From Serratia grimesii NBRC 13537 (lineage in GTDB: Bacteria; Pseudomonadota; Gammaproteobacteria; Enterobacterales; Enterobacteriaceae): a DNA stretch of 64,000 nucleotides. The stretch spans positions 1 through 64,000 of the forward strand of contig NZ_BCTT01000016.1 of assembly GCF_001590905.1 (NCBI RefSeq), read 5' to 3'. Numbering within the stretch: position 1 is the stretch's first letter; every line of letters begins with the position of its first letter. A program made the position numbers and the translations under genes. This document shows, one piece after another, positions 30,827-39,762 of the stretch. The notes below the pieces were generated by a model. That model was not told where the DNA came from. It did no database searches and was given only the letters and a program-made list of their open reading frames with translations.

Positions 30827-32428
30827 ATGCAACCATCATCTGAACATGTTAGCGATGTACTGATTGTCGGCAGCGGCGCTGCAGGCCTGTCATTGGCGTT
30901 GCGTCTAGCGCAGCATTGCAAGGTTACCGTACTCAGCAAGGGGCCTCTCAACGAAGGCGCCACATTTTATGCCCAAGGCGGGATCGCCGCGGTTTTCGAT
31001 GAAACGGACAGCATTGCCTCACACGTTGATGACACTTTGATTGCCGGAGCCGGCCTGTGTGACAAAGACGCCGTTGAATTTATCGCCGGCAATGCGCGCC
31101 ACTGCGTACAGTGGTTGATCGATCAGGGGGTATTGTTCGACACCGAGGTCAACGCTCAGGGCGAAGCACATTACCACCTGACGCGGGAAGGGGGGCACAG
31201 CCACCGCCGTATCCTGCATGCCGCTGATGCTACAGGTAAAGAAGTAGAGACTACCCTGGTGGGGAAAGCAAGCAACCACCCGAATATTTGCGTGATGGAA
31301 CGCCGTAATGCGGTCGATCTGATCACCTCGAACAAAATCGGCCTGCCGGGCACTCGTCGGGTGGTCGGCGCCTATGTGTGGAACCGCGAGCTGGAGCAGG
31401 TAGAAACCTACCGTGCCAAAACAGTGGTGCTGGCTACCGGCGGCGCAGCCAAGGTGTATCAATACACCACCAACCCGGATATCTCATCCGGCGACGGTAT
31501 CGCCATGGCCTGGCGCGCAGGTTGCCGGGTCGCCAACCTGGAATTCAATCAGTTCCACCCGACCTGCCTGTTCCATCCGCAGGCGCGTAACTTCCTGCTA
31601 ACCGAAGCGTTGCGCGGTGAAGGTGCCTATCTGAAACGCCCGGATGGCAGCCGCTTTATGCCCGATTTTGACCCGCGCGGCGAACTGGCACCCCGTGACA
31701 TCGTTGCGCGCGCCATCGACCACGAAATGAAGCGCTTGGGTGCGGACTGCATGTATCTGGACATCAGCCATAAACCAGCTGAATTCATTACCCAGCATTT
31801 CCCGATGATCCATGAAAAACTGCTGACGCTGGGCTTTGACCTGACCAGCCAGCCGATCCCTATCGTCCCTGCCGCGCACTATACCTGCGGCGGCGTAATG
31901 GTCGATCAGCATGGCCGTACCGACCTTGACGGGCTGTATGCCATTGGCGAAGTCAGCTATACCGGCCTGCACGGCGCTAACCGCATGGCATCCAACTCAC
32001 TGCTGGAATGTCTGGTCTACGGGTGGTCAGCAGCGGAGGACATCAAAATGCGCCTGCCGTTTATCAAACTGGCGAAACAGCTGCCGCAGTGGGATGAAAG
32101 CCGCGTAGACGATGCCGATGAACGGGTCGTGATCCAACACAACTGGCATGAGCTGCGATTGTTTATGTGGGACTACGTGGGGATCGTGCGCACCACCAAA
32201 CGGCTGGAGCGCGCACTGCGCCGCATCAATACCTTGCAGGCTGAAATTGACGAGTACTACGCTAATTTCCGCATCTCTAACAATTTGCTGGAACTGCGTA
32301 ATTTGGTGCAGGTGGCGGAATTGATCGTCCGCAGTGCCATGGAACGTAAAGAAAGCCGCGGGCTGCACTATACGTTGGACTACCCGGATCTACTGCCGGA
32401 AGCACTACCGACAATCCTGCAGCCATAA
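30827..32428 (+). CDS. nadB: L-aspartate oxidase
   Basis: FAD enzyme that oxidises L-aspartate to iminoaspartate, the first step of de novo NAD synthesis. 533 residues; FAD-binding [14 protein letters not shown], active-site [16 protein letters not shown] and [10 protein letters not shown] are all present. Start set at [17 protein letters not shown]; the upstream in-frame ATG at 30791 adds 12 unsupported residues. Divergent from rpoE, the usual arrangement. Confidence 0.97.
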   Translation: MQPSSEHVSDVLIVGSGAAGLSLALRLAQHCKVTVLSKGPLNEGATFYAQGGIAAVFDETDSIASHVDDTLIAGAGLCDKDAVEFIAGNARHCVQWLIDQGVLFDTEVNAQGEAHYHLTREGGHSHRRILHAADATGKEVETTLVGKASNHPNICVMERRNAVDLITSNKIGLPGTRRVVGAYVWNRELEQVETYRAKTVVLATGGAAKVYQYTTNPDISSGDGIAMAWRAGCRVANLEFNQFHPTCLFHPQARNFLLTEALRGEGAYLKRPDGSRFMPDFDPRGELAPRDIVARAIDHEMKRLGADCMYLDISHKPAEFITQHFPMIHEKLLTLGFDLTSQPIPIVPAAHYTCGGVMVDQHGRTDLDGLYAIGEVSYTGLHGANRMASNSLLECLVYGWSAAEDIKMRLPFIKLAKQLPQWDESRVDDADERVVIQHNWHELRLFMWDYVGIVRTTKRLERALRRINTLQAEIDEYYANFRISNNLLELRNLVQVAELIVRSAMERKESRGLHYTLDYPDLLPEALPTILQP

Positions 32429-32438
32429 TGGCTTTACC

Positions 32439-32464
32439 AGGGCGTCAGGAATGGCGCCCTTTTC
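32439..32464 (+). terminator. nadB terminator
   Basis: Stem AGGGCG/CGCCCT with a 10-nt loop followed by TTTTC, 10 bp after the nadB stop. Confidence 0.75.
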
Positions 32465-32467
32465 ATT

Positions 32468-33217
32468 TCAGTAGAACAGATAAAAATCAGTAATCAGGCG
32501 GCGGAAATCATCCGTATAACCGCCATCGGCCAGCTTAATCGCCAGCTTCCGCTCTACATTTGCGTCTGTCGGCTGACGCGTCAAAGCCAACAATACCCGG
32601 TGCAATGGCGTATCAGCGCGATCGCTGACATTCAGCCGCTGCGCAGTGTGCCAACCACGCCCATGCGCATTGCTTTCGAAAGCTTCACCGATATCATGCG
32701 GCAACACTACGCAAAAAGTACCGTTCGGAGCGAGCAACTGCTCTGCACTTGCCAGCAATGCATCGTGGGTCAGGGTTTCCGTATAACGCGCATTGTGGCG
32801 TGCCTGATCGCGGCAGGCGACCGCCGGCTCAAAGTACGGCGGGTTGCTGACGATCAACTCGTATTCACCGGCATGATGCTGCGCGAAATCGTGAATGTCC
32901 TGCGCATGCACCTGAATGCGCTGCGACCAAGGTGACTCCAGAACATTATCACGCGCCTGTGCAGCGGCGGCCTCATCGAGCTCTACCGCGTCGATCAGTA
33001 CGCTGTCGGTTGAACGTTGTGCCAACATCAGCGCAATTAATCCGCTGCCGCTGCCGATATCCAGCACTCTCTGTGCCTGTGCTAAGGGTGCCCATGCCCC
33101 CAGCAGGACACCGTCCGTGCCCACTTTCATTGCACAGCGATCATGAGCAACAAAAAATTGTTTAAAGGTAAAACCACCGCGACGTGGCGTAAAATTCGCT
33201 TTCGATTGAGTGCTCAC
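32468..33217 (-). CDS. trmN: tRNA1(Val) (adenine(37)-N6)-methyltransferase
   Basis: Methylates A37 of tRNA-Val(cmo5UAC); formerly yfiC. 249 residues: SAM motif LDIGSGSGLIALM and catalytic SNPPYFEP, with N-terminal RRGGFTFKQFFVAHDRCAMKVGTDG as in E. coli. Start chosen at GTG 33217 (VSTQSKANF) because AGGTGG lies five bases upstream. The open frame runs on to 33766 but that part overlaps srmB and is not supported. Divergent from srmB by 132 bp, as in E. coli. Confidence 0.93.
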   Translation of the reverse strand: MSTQSKANFTPRRGGFTFKQFFVAHDRCAMKVGTDGVLLGAWAPLAQAQRVLDIGSGSGLIALMLAQRSTDSVLIDAVELDEAAAAQARDNVLESPWSQRIQVHAQDIHDFAQHHAGEYELIVSNPPYFEPAVACRDQARHNARYTETLTHDALLASAEQLLAPNGTFCVVLPHDIGEAFESNAHGRGWHTAQRLNVSDRADTPLHRVLLALTRQPTDANVERKLAIKLADGGYTDDFRRLITDFYLFY

Positions 33218-33349
33218 AATAACCACCTGGATACAAAACTGGCGTAGCATAAGGCAATCTGATTTTTGGGAAAAGAGATGCTTTCCGCTTAAATAGGTGA
33301 AGAAAGCGGCCAACCCGTCTATAATCGGCGCCCCAAGTAGAGGTAGACC

Positions 33350-34675
33350 ATGACAGTAACCAATTTTTCCGAGCTCGAACTCGATGAACGCCTGATAAAC
33401 GCCCTGCGCGATAAAGGCTACGAACGCCCAACCGCCATTCAAGCCGAGGCGATCCCGCCTGCGATGGATGGGCGCGACGTATTGGGTTCGGCGCCGACCG
33501 GCACCGGCAAGACCGCTGCATTTTTGCTGCCGGTATTGCAGCATCTGCTCGACTTCCCACGCAAGAAGTCCGGCCCACCGCGCGTACTGATCCTCACCCC
33601 GACGCGCGAGCTGGCGATGCAGGTAGCCGATCAGGCACGTGAACTGGCTGCTCATACTTCGCTGGATATCGCCACCATCACTGGCGGCGTCGCGTATATG
33701 AACCACGCGGAAGTCTTCAGCGAAAACCAGGACGTGGTCGTCGCCACCACTGGCCGTCTGCTGCAATACATTAAAGAAGAAAACTTCGACTGCCGCGCAG
33801 TAGAGACACTGATCCTCGATGAAGCCGACCGTATGCTCGACATGGGCTTTGCACAGGACATCGAAACGATCTCTGCTGAGACTCGCTGGCGCAACCAGAC
33901 GTTGCTGTTCTCCGCAACGTTGGAAGGCGATGCTATCCGCGAATTCGCAGAACGCATTCTGAAAGAACCGGTAGAAGTCGAAGCAGATCCATCACGCCGT
34001 GAACGCAAAAAGATCCTGCAGTGGTATTACCGCGCCGACGACGTGCAGCATAAAACCGCTCTGTTGGTGCACTTGCTGCAACAACCGGACGTACAGAAAT
34101 CCGTCATCTTCGTGCGTAAACGTGAGCGCGTGCATGAGCTGGCAGCCTGGCTGCGCGAGGCCGGTATCAATATCTGTTACCTCGAAGGCGAAATGGTGCA
34201 GGCCAAGCGTAACGAAGCGGTAAAACGCATGATGGATGGCCGTGTCAACGTACTGGTCGCCACCGACGTTGCTGCCCGTGGTCTGGATATCCTGGATATC
34301 ACCCACGTGTTCAACTTTGATATGCCGCGCACCGCGGACACCTATCTGCACCGTATTGGCCGTACCGGTCGTGCTGGGCGCAAGGGGACTGCAATCTCGC
34401 TGGTTGAAGCACATGACCACCTGTTGTTGGGCAAAGTCGGACGTTACCTGAACGAGCCATTGAAAGCGCGGGTAATCGAAGAACTGCGACCTTCAACCAA
34501 AGTGCCAAGCGAGAAAAGCAACGGTAAGCCTTCGAAGAAAGTGATTGCCAAACGCGCAGCCGACAAAGAAAAGAACAAAGAAAAAGCCAAGGTGAAAGTA
34601 CGTCATCGCGATGCGAAGAACGTGGGCAAACGCCGCCAACCAAAGGCCAAACCTGAAGACAACGGCGCGAAGTAA
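33350..34675 (+). CDS. srmB: ATP-dependent RNA helicase SrmB
   Basis: DEAD-box helicase for early 50S assembly. 441 residues with Q motif (RPTAIQAEAIP), motif I PTGTGKT, motif II DEADRMLD, SAT and HRIGRTGRAG. The C-terminal tail (about 385-441) is highly basic, as expected for rRNA contact. A strong bidirectional terminator follows. Confidence 0.97.
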   Translation: MTVTNFSELELDERLINALRDKGYERPTAIQAEAIPPAMDGRDVLGSAPTGTGKTAAFLLPVLQHLLDFPRKKSGPPRVLILTPTRELAMQVADQARELAAHTSLDIATITGGVAYMNHAEVFSENQDVVVATTGRLLQYIKEENFDCRAVETLILDEADRMLDMGFAQDIETISAETRWRNQTLLFSATLEGDAIREFAERILKEPVEVEADPSRRERKKILQWYYRADDVQHKTALLVHLLQQPDVQKSVIFVRKRERVHELAAWLREAGINICYLEGEMVQAKRNEAVKRMMDGRVNVLVATDVAARGLDILDITHVFNFDMPRTADTYLHRIGRTGRAGRKGTAISLVEAHDHLLLGKVGRYLNEPLKARVIEELRPSTKVPSEKSNGKPSKKVIAKRAADKEKNKEKAKVKVRHRDAKNVGKRRQPKAKPEDNGAK

Positions 34676-34691
34676 TGTTGCCGCTGTAAAT

Positions 34692-34727
34692 AAAAACCGC
34701 CTCCACTTACCTGAAGGCGGTTTTTTT
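34692..34727. terminator. Bidirectional terminator srmB/phlB
   Basis: Stem AAAAACCGCCT/AGGCGGTTTTT with a 13-nt loop and continuing T-run on the plus strand. Confidence 0.88.
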
Positions 34728-34734
34728 ATGCCTG

Positions 34735-35490
34735 TTATTGCTGTACGTAATGCGTTGCCTGCTGATGAGCTTTCAGCCAGGCGTTCAGTTGACGATAACG
34801 ATCGCGCATTTCTTCGCTCTGCAATGCTGTTGGCGTCTGAGAGAAATAGAACTGGAAGGTCACCCCTTGCTGGTTACGGGCTTTAGCATCGGCCCCGGCC
34901 TGCAACAACATCAACGCCAATTGCGGTGCATTGATTTTTGCCGCGACATGCAAAGGGGTATCCCCTAACCTATCGCTCAGCGTGACATCTGCACCAGACA
35001 CCAGCAACAGCCGCAATTGCTCCTCTCGGCCCGCCAGTACCGCAACGGACAGTGGTGTGGCTCCAGTTACCGCATTACGCGGGTTGATCGGCACACCATA
35101 AGACAACAGCAAGCGCAGATACTGCGGGTCCTGCACCGCCGAGGCGGTATGCAACGCGCTGTTTCCATCCAACCCCGGAGTAGAAACATCGGCCCCCTGC
35201 TCCAGCAATGCGCTTAGGCTTTGCGGTTGTTGTGACAGTATTGCCCACTGCAATAAGGTGATCTGATGATCGCCCTGCTCACGCAAATGCGCCTGCGTTG
35301 CCTGTTCAGCAATACCCTTTACATCGCCACGTGCTACCGCCTGAGCCAGCACCACATTACTGCGCCCGTTGAACGGGGTAATATCCTGATTCATCTGTTG
35401 TCCCTTAGCCATAATCAGCAAACCGGCGATCGCGATCAGCGCCAGCATGGCAATAATCACCGTATGCCATGCCCGCCGCCTGTCAGGCAT
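34735..35490 (-). CDS. phlB: Ankyrin-repeat protein, PhlB-type phospholipase partner
   Basis: 251 residues: one N-terminal membrane segment (about 11-27) then ankyrin repeats (about 75-210; for example DGNSALHTASAVQDPQYLRLLLSYG and LGDTPLHVAAKINAPQLALMLLQAG). The start overlaps the phlA stop by 8 bp. In Serratia phlAB, PhlB is the accessory partner of the phospholipase, thought to protect the producer. The membrane anchor plus ankyrins suits an immunity or inhibitor role; assignment of the name rests on position. Confidence 0.82.
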   Translation of the reverse strand: MPDRRRAWHTVIIAMLALIAIAGLLIMAKGQQMNQDITPFNGRSNVVLAQAVARGDVKGIAEQATQAHLREQGDHQITLLQWAILSQQPQSLSALLEQGADVSTPGLDGNSALHTASAVQDPQYLRLLLSYGVPINPRNAVTGATPLSVAVLAGREEQLRLLLVSGADVTLSDRLGDTPLHVAAKINAPQLALMLLQAGADAKARNQQGVTFQFYFSQTPTALQSEEMRDRYRQLNAWLKAHQQATHYVQQ

Positions 35491-36445
35491 TGGCTTTGGT
35501 CTCCCATGGCTTTTGCTCCGCCATCGAACTGATTACCTTATCAATACCGTGCGCCGTCAGACTGCGATCGACATGTTTGCTCGGCCGCCAGTCGTCAATA
35601 CCGCTCAACGTGTCGTTATTGGCCAGCGTGATTTTATGCCCGATGGCGTCTGGAATTAACGAAGTGGATTCCTGTGCACCGGTCAGCATGTCATATTGTT
35701 CGCTGTACCGACGAATCCCACCCGCTTGCGCATCCTGTTTTGCTGCCGCAGGATCAATCCCCATACGGTTCAATGTGTAATCAGAAACCCCCGCAGCATT
35801 GAAAGTAACCGCCACCGTGCCAGTCGCCAGTGCTGCCGTTGCCGCCAAGCCCCCACCCAGCGAATGGCCGGCGATCACCAAAGCATCACCGAAGGCCGCT
35901 TTGGCACCTTTAGCGACCGCGACAGCCTGATTGTACTGCACATCATCATACCCCGTCGCCTGACGGACATTGCTCAACCAGTCGCGCATGTCATTGGTGC
36001 CCGCGAAGGCCAGCACGTACTGTTGATTATCACTGTAGATCCCGGCCTGAAAACCCGATGCTGTGTCATGCAGGCTGGCAGGATCAATACCTGCGCCGAG
36101 CAAGGCGCTGTCGCTCAATCGACTGAACCCATCAACACCCTGGCTATTGGTGCTGTAAACGTCTTTGGCCAACAGCGCTAACGTGTAATCCCCTTGTTGC
36201 GATTGCTGACCGCGCGTCACACCCGAATGCGCAGCAACCGGTGCAGTTGCCGACATGTCGCTCACCAGCGTATTCAGCAGGTTCTGTGCATTTACAGTGT
36301 GCGACGACAGTGTAGCCGTGGGGGCGTTTACAGACGTAGGTTCAACAGGCTGGGGGGAGTTCAGCGGTTCCTGCACCGCACGCGTTAGTGGAGGCTGAAT
36401 GGCCGAAGGACTGACCGCAGAGGTAAAGCTCAAAGACATACTCAT
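35483..36445 (-). CDS. phlA: Extracellular phospholipase A1
   Basis: 320-residue lipase. The lipase-3-type box GHSLGGGLAA carries nucleophile Ser195, with AFAGTNDMRDWLSNV upstream. There is no Sec signal peptide; the Ser/Thr/Pro-rich N-terminus (about 1-80) resembles a flagellar/type III export signal. This matches PhlA of Serratia and YplA of Yersinia, which leave through the flagellar apparatus under FlhDC control. Adjacent phlB overlaps it. I have not compared the sequence against a database, so the specific name is from length, motif, context and genus. Confidence 0.87.
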   Translation of the reverse strand: MSMSLSFTSAVSPSAIQPPLTRAVQEPLNSPQPVEPTSVNAPTATLSSHTVNAQNLLNTLVSDMSATAPVAAHSGVTRGQQSQQGDYTLALLAKDVYSTNSQGVDGFSRLSDSALLGAGIDPASLHDTASGFQAGIYSDNQQYVLAFAGTNDMRDWLSNVRQATGYDDVQYNQAVAVAKGAKAAFGDALVIAGHSLGGGLAATAALATGTVAVTFNAAGVSDYTLNRMGIDPAAAKQDAQAGGIRRYSEQYDMLTGAQESTSLIPDAIGHKITLANNDTLSGIDDWRPSKHVDRSLTAHGIDKVISSMAEQKPWETKANA

Positions 36446-36475
36446 GCCGACTCCTTGTCGATAGACTGATTAATT

Positions 36476-36494
36476 AGCACATCTAATGTGTGCT
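36476..36494. promoter_or_regulatory. Inverted repeat upstream of phlA
   Basis: CACAT-CTA-ATGTG within AGCAC...TGTGCT, about 30 bp upstream of the phlA start. It resembles an operator but matches neither CRP (TGTGA-N6-TCACA) nor FlhDC sites as I know them. Confidence 0.4.
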
Positions 36495-36593
36495 GTTGTA
36501 GCTATCGGCAGGTCGGAGCAGTTCTGTAATGCAGGCGGCTATCTTTGCAAAGAATGTGATCCGGATTCACTTTCTGTCCGGTTAGGCAATGAA

Positions 36594-36620
36594 ATAAAAA
36601 AAGGGAGCCGAGGCTCCCTT
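36594..36620 (-). terminator. grcA terminator
   Basis: Minus strand AAGGGAGCC-TC-GGCTCCCTT followed by a run of T's, 16 bp after the grcA stop. Confidence 0.9.
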
Positions 36621-36636
36621 GTTAATAACACAGTAA

Positions 36637-37020
36637 TTACAGGCTTTCTGTAAAGGTACGTGTAATCACGTCACGCTGCTGTTCTGGCGTCAACGAGTTG
36701 AAACGCACTGCATAGCCGGACACACGAATGGTCAATTGCGGATATTTTTCTGGGTGCTTCACCGCATCTTCCAGCGTCTCACGGCGCAGTACGTTCACGT
36801 TCAGGTGCTGACCACCTTCAACACGCACGGTAGATTGCATTTCCAGCGGTACTTCACGGTACTCGATCTGGCCCAGTTCGCTGACCGGTACAACTTGGTC
36901 TTCTGTATAGTTTGCTTTAGCGCAAACACAGCGAGCTTCTGATGTTTCATCGTCCAGCAGCCAGAAAGAGTTCACCAGCGCCTGGTCGTTTGCTTTAGTA
37001 ATTTGAATACCAGTAATCAT
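36637..37020 (-). CDS. grcA: Autonomous glycyl radical cofactor GrcA
   Basis: 127-residue spare glycyl-radical domain that restores oxygen-damaged pyruvate formate-lyase (formerly yfiD). Radical Gly102 in RVSGYAVRF near the C-terminus. Start chosen at [12 protein letters not shown]; an extension to 37038 (six residues) is not supported. Anaerobic and acid induction are known in E. coli; two FNR-type sites lie upstream here. Confidence 0.96.
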   Translation of the reverse strand: MITGIQITKANDQALVNSFWLLDDETSEARCVCAKANYTEDQVVPVSELGQIEYREVPLEMQSTVRVEGGQHLNVNVLRRETLEDAVKHPEKYPQLTIRVSGYAVRFNSLTPEQQRDVITRTFTESL

Positions 37021-37114
37021 TTTGTTGCCTCCGTACAAGGGCGAAAAATTCTACGTCGAAAAAATCCAATGTTGGTTTCGGCCATTTGGTAAAACCATTG
37101 TTGTCTTGTTGTTC

Positions 37115-37120
37115 TGTATA
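37115..37120 (-). promoter_or_regulatory. grcA -10 box
   Basis: Minus-strand TATACA. A start near 37108-37109 would put the two upstream FNR-type sites at about -41 and -94. Confidence 0.65.
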
Positions 37121-37142
37121 CCAGTCTGGCCAGGGCAATTCT

Positions 37143-37156
37143 TTGATTAAAGTCAA
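37143..37156. promoter_or_regulatory. FNR site, proximal (grcA)
   Basis: TTGATTAAAGTCAA matches FNR consensus TTGAT-N4-ATCAA at 9 of 10 informative positions. Confidence 0.8.
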
Positions 37157-37195
37157 TTTTCACGGGGTACCCACACAGCGCAAAGGGGCAAGTTT

Positions 37196-37209
37196 ATGTT
37201 TTATGTCAA
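37196..37209. promoter_or_regulatory. FNR site, distal weak (grcA)
   Basis: ATGTTTTATGTCAA has one good half-site (GTCAA) and a degenerate one. It is centred exactly 53 bp from the proximal site, the spacing of the two FNR sites (-40.5, -93.5) of E. coli grcA. Confidence 0.5.
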
Positions 37210-37364
37210 TTTTCCCCATAAAGTGCATAGCAATTATTTTTGTAAATTTTCAAAAATATTTGTATTCGCAACGATAACGTAAACATAAAAGCGGGTTTCA
37301 CTGCGTGAAGCTAAACGGTAAGCTATGCCCAGTGAATTGTTAACGAAAACAAAGGAGAGCGTTT

Positions 37365-38048
37365 ATGTCCACCTCCCTCACCTGGCATGACGTCATCGGC
37401 AAGGAGAAAGAGCAGCCCTATTTTCATGAAACGCTTGCCTTTGTTGCCGCTGAACGCCAGGCTGGTAAGACCATTTACCCACCGCAAAAAGACGTGTTCA
37501 ACGCGTTCCGTTTTACCGAACTGGCGGACGTGAAGGTGGTGATTCTCGGTCAGGATCCTTATCACGGTCCGAACCAGGCCCACGGTTTATCGTTCTCCGT
37601 GCTGCCCGGCGTCCCTGCTCCCCCGTCGTTGGTTAATATGTATAAAGAGCTGGCGACGGATATCCCTGGTTTTGAACGCCCTAACCACGGTTGCCTGCAA
37701 AGCTGGGCAGAACAGGGTGTGCTGCTGCTGAATACGGTATTAACCGTGGAAGGCGGCCAGGCACACTCCCACGCCAAGCTTGGCTGGGAAACCTTTACCG
37801 ACAGAGTGATCGCTGCGCTAAACGAAAACCGCGAAGGCGTGGTATTCCTGCTGTGGGGTGCGCATGCTCAGAAGAAAGGCAACTTTATCGATCGTAACCG
37901 CCACCACGTGTTGAAAGCGCCGCACCCTTCGCCGCTCTCCGCCCATCGCGGCTTCCTCGGTTGCCACCATTTCTCGCAAACCAACCAATTGTTGGAGCAA
38001 CAGGGACTAAAACCTATCGACTGGATGCCTCGACTACCACAGACATAG
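37365..38048 (+). CDS. ung: Uracil-DNA glycosylase
   Basis: Family 1 UDG that excises uracil from DNA. 227 residues with catalytic Asp64 in the water-activating loop GQDPYHG and the leucine loop [21 protein letters not shown] precedes the ATG. Monocistronic with a terminator shared with grpE. Confidence 0.97.
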   Translation: MSTSLTWHDVIGKEKEQPYFHETLAFVAAERQAGKTIYPPQKDVFNAFRFTELADVKVVILGQDPYHGPNQAHGLSFSVLPGVPAPPSLVNMYKELATDIPGFERPNHGCLQSWAEQGVLLLNTVLTVEGGQAHSHAKLGWETFTDRVIAALNENREGVVFLLWGAHAQKKGNFIDRNRHHVLKAPHPSPLSAHRGFLGCHHFSQTNQLLEQQGLKPIDWMPRLPQT

Positions 38049-38060
38049 CACCAGACGCAA

Positions 38061-38084
38061 AAAAGGCACCCGAGGGTGCCTTTT
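38061..38084. terminator. Bidirectional terminator ung/grpE
   Basis: AAAAGGCACCC/GGGTGCCTTTT perfect stem with a 2-nt centre between convergent genes. Confidence 0.88.
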
Positions 38085-38100
38085 CTTTACTTAATTTCGC

Positions 38101-38673
38101 TTAAGCCTTGGCTTTGGAAACTGCAACCATCGCTGGGCGCAACAGGCGGCCATTCAGCGTATAGCCTTTCTGCATCACCATCATGACATGGTTCGGCTGG
38201 TGATCGGCGGATTCCATCAGGCTCATCGCCTGGTGCACATCCGGGTTGAACGGCACGTTAATGTCGCCAACGATTTCGATCCCGTACTTACGCACAACGT
38301 CCTGCAGGGACTTCAGCGTCAGTTCGATACCTTCAATCATTGCTGTCAATTCCGGATTGTTTTTATCCGCCATTTCCAACGCGCGTTCCAGGTTATCAAG
38401 CACCGGCAACAGATCGCCAGAGAATTTCTCCAGCGCAAATTTGTGCGCTTTTTCGATATCCAGTTCAGTACGGCGACGGACATTTTCCATCTCCGCTTTG
38501 GCACGCAGCAGGCTGTCGCGTTCATGCTGCTGAGATTCGGCCAGTTGAGCTTCCAGCTCAGCAATGCGCTCATCCCGCAGATCGACGCCCTCAGCCGCTT
38601 CCGGCAGGGCTTCCTGCTGTTCCATTTCTTCCGAGACTTGCTCGTTTGGCGTCTTCTGTTCTTTACTACTCAT
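38101..38673 (-). CDS. grpE: Nucleotide exchange factor GrpE
   Basis: DnaK co-chaperone that releases ADP. 190 residues: acidic N-terminus, long coiled-coil helix (about 45-95), four-helix dimer region and C-terminal beta domain ending [14 protein letters not shown]. Preceded by a clear sigma-32 promoter and divergent from nadK, as in E. coli. Confidence 0.97.
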   Translation of the reverse strand: MSSKEQKTPNEQVSEEMEQQEALPEAAEGVDLRDERIAELEAQLAESQQHERDSLLRAKAEMENVRRRTELDIEKAHKFALEKFSGDLLPVLDNLERALEMADKNNPELTAMIEGIELTLKSLQDVVRKYGIEIVGDINVPFNPDVHQAMSLMESADHQPNHVMMVMQKGYTLNGRLLRPAMVAVSKAKA

Positions 38674-38717
38674 GAATATCTCCGCGTTTTAGCATTAATC
38701 TCGCAACTTGGCTTATT

Positions 38718-38743
38718 ATGGGGATCAAAACCGGGGTTTCAAG
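38718..38743 (-). promoter_or_regulatory. Sigma-32 heat-shock promoter of grpE
   Basis: Minus strand CTTGAA (38743-38738), 14 bp, CCCCATAAT (-10 at 38723). This is close to the sigma-32 consensus CTTGAAA-N11/16-CCCCATNT, located about 45-70 bp before the grpE start. Confidence 0.88.
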
Positions 38744-38797
38744 TCAACCGGTCACAATGTGGGGCATAAACTGGTCCCGGTGAGGAAAATCACAACA

Positions 38798-39676
38798 ATG
38801 AATAAAAAATTCGCCTGTATTGGCATTGTTGGCCACCCGCGTCACCCTTCGGCGCTGGCAACGCATGAGATGTTATTTCACTGGTTGGTCGCCCGAGGCT
38901 ATTCAGTGATGGTTGAACGGCAGATTGCCCAGGATTTAGGGTTGAAAGACGCCGTAACCGGTAGCTTGGCAGAGATTGGCCAAAAGGCCGATTTGGCCGT
39001 AGTCGTTGGCGGCGACGGCAATATGCTTGGCGCTGCGCGCGTGTTGGCCCGTTACGACATTAAAGTGATCGGTGTTAACCGCGGCAATCTCGGTTTCCTC
39101 ACCGATCTAGACCCCGATAACGCATTACAGCAACTGGCCGACGTGTTAGAAGGCGAGTACATCGATGAACAGCGCTTCCTGCTGGAAACCATCGTGCACA
39201 AAGAGAACCAACAGTGCCGCATCAGTACCGCTATCAATGAAGTGGTATTGCACCCTGGTAAAGTGGCGCACATGATTGAGTTCGAAGTGTATATCGACGA
39301 TCGCTTCGCCTTCTCACAACGCTCTGACGGCCTGATAATCGCTACCCCGACCGGTTCGACCGCCTACTCTCTTTCCGCCGGTGGGCCGATCCTGACGCCA
39401 TCGCTGGAAGCCATTGCACTGGTGCCTATGTTCCCGCACACCCTTTCAGCCCGCCCGTTGGTGATCAACGGCAACAGCACCATTCGGCTGAAGTTTTCGC
39501 AGATTGGTAGCGATCTGGAAATCAGCTGCGACAGCCAAATCGCGCTACCTATCCAGGAAGGCGAAGAGGTTTTGATACGCCGTAGTGATTTCCATTTGAA
39601 TCTTATTCACCCAAAGGACTACAGCTATTTCAATACCTTAAGTACCAAGCTGGGCTGGTCAAAAAAATTATTCTAA
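38798..39676 (+). CDS. nadK: NAD kinase
   Basis: Phosphorylates NAD to NADP. 292 residues, the same as E. coli, beginning [20 protein letters not shown]. The GGDGN motif and the conserved [17 protein letters not shown] region are present. Start set at 38798; the open frame extends 30 codons upstream across the grpE promoter and is rejected. Confidence 0.97.
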   Translation: MNKKFACIGIVGHPRHPSALATHEMLFHWLVARGYSVMVERQIAQDLGLKDAVTGSLAEIGQKADLAVVVGGDGNMLGAARVLARYDIKVIGVNRGNLGFLTDLDPDNALQQLADVLEGEYIDEQRFLLETIVHKENQQCRISTAINEVVLHPGKVAHMIEFEVYIDDRFAFSQRSDGLIIATPTGSTAYSLSAGGPILTPSLEAIALVPMFPHTLSARPLVINGNSTIRLKFSQIGSDLEISCDSQIALPIQEGEEVLIRRSDFHLNLIHPKDYSYFNTLSTKLGWSKKLF

Positions 39677-39694
39677 AAACTGCGCCAGCCCCTT

Positions 39695-39714
39695 TACTGT
39701 ATATAAAACCAGTT
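39695..39714. promoter_or_regulatory. LexA box 1 (recN)
   Basis: TACTGTATATAAAACCAGTT matches the SOS consensus TACTGTATATAWAWACAGTA closely, with CTG and CAG ten bases apart. Confidence 0.88.
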
Positions 39715-39716
39715 TA

Positions 39717-39736
39717 TACTGTATGAAACTACAGTT
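39717..39736. promoter_or_regulatory. LexA box 2 (recN)
   Basis: TACTGTATGAAACTACAGTT, CTG-N10-CAG, centred 22 bp after box 1. A third weak copy (ATG-N10-CAG, 39737-39752) abuts it. Tandem LexA boxes are characteristic of recN. Confidence 0.88.
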
Positions 39737-39762
39737 ATGTGTTTATACACAGGAAGGTTCCC

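Noticed and set aside
32468-33766. 432-codon open frame ending as trmN
   Set aside because: The N-terminal 180 codons lie antisense to srmB and do not match TrmN; a GTG with a good ribosome-binding site at 33217 gives the family length.
36476-36494. CRP site at phlA
   Set aside because: Half-sites are CACAT/ATGTG, the reverse arrangement of TGTGA/TCACA, and the spacing does not fit.
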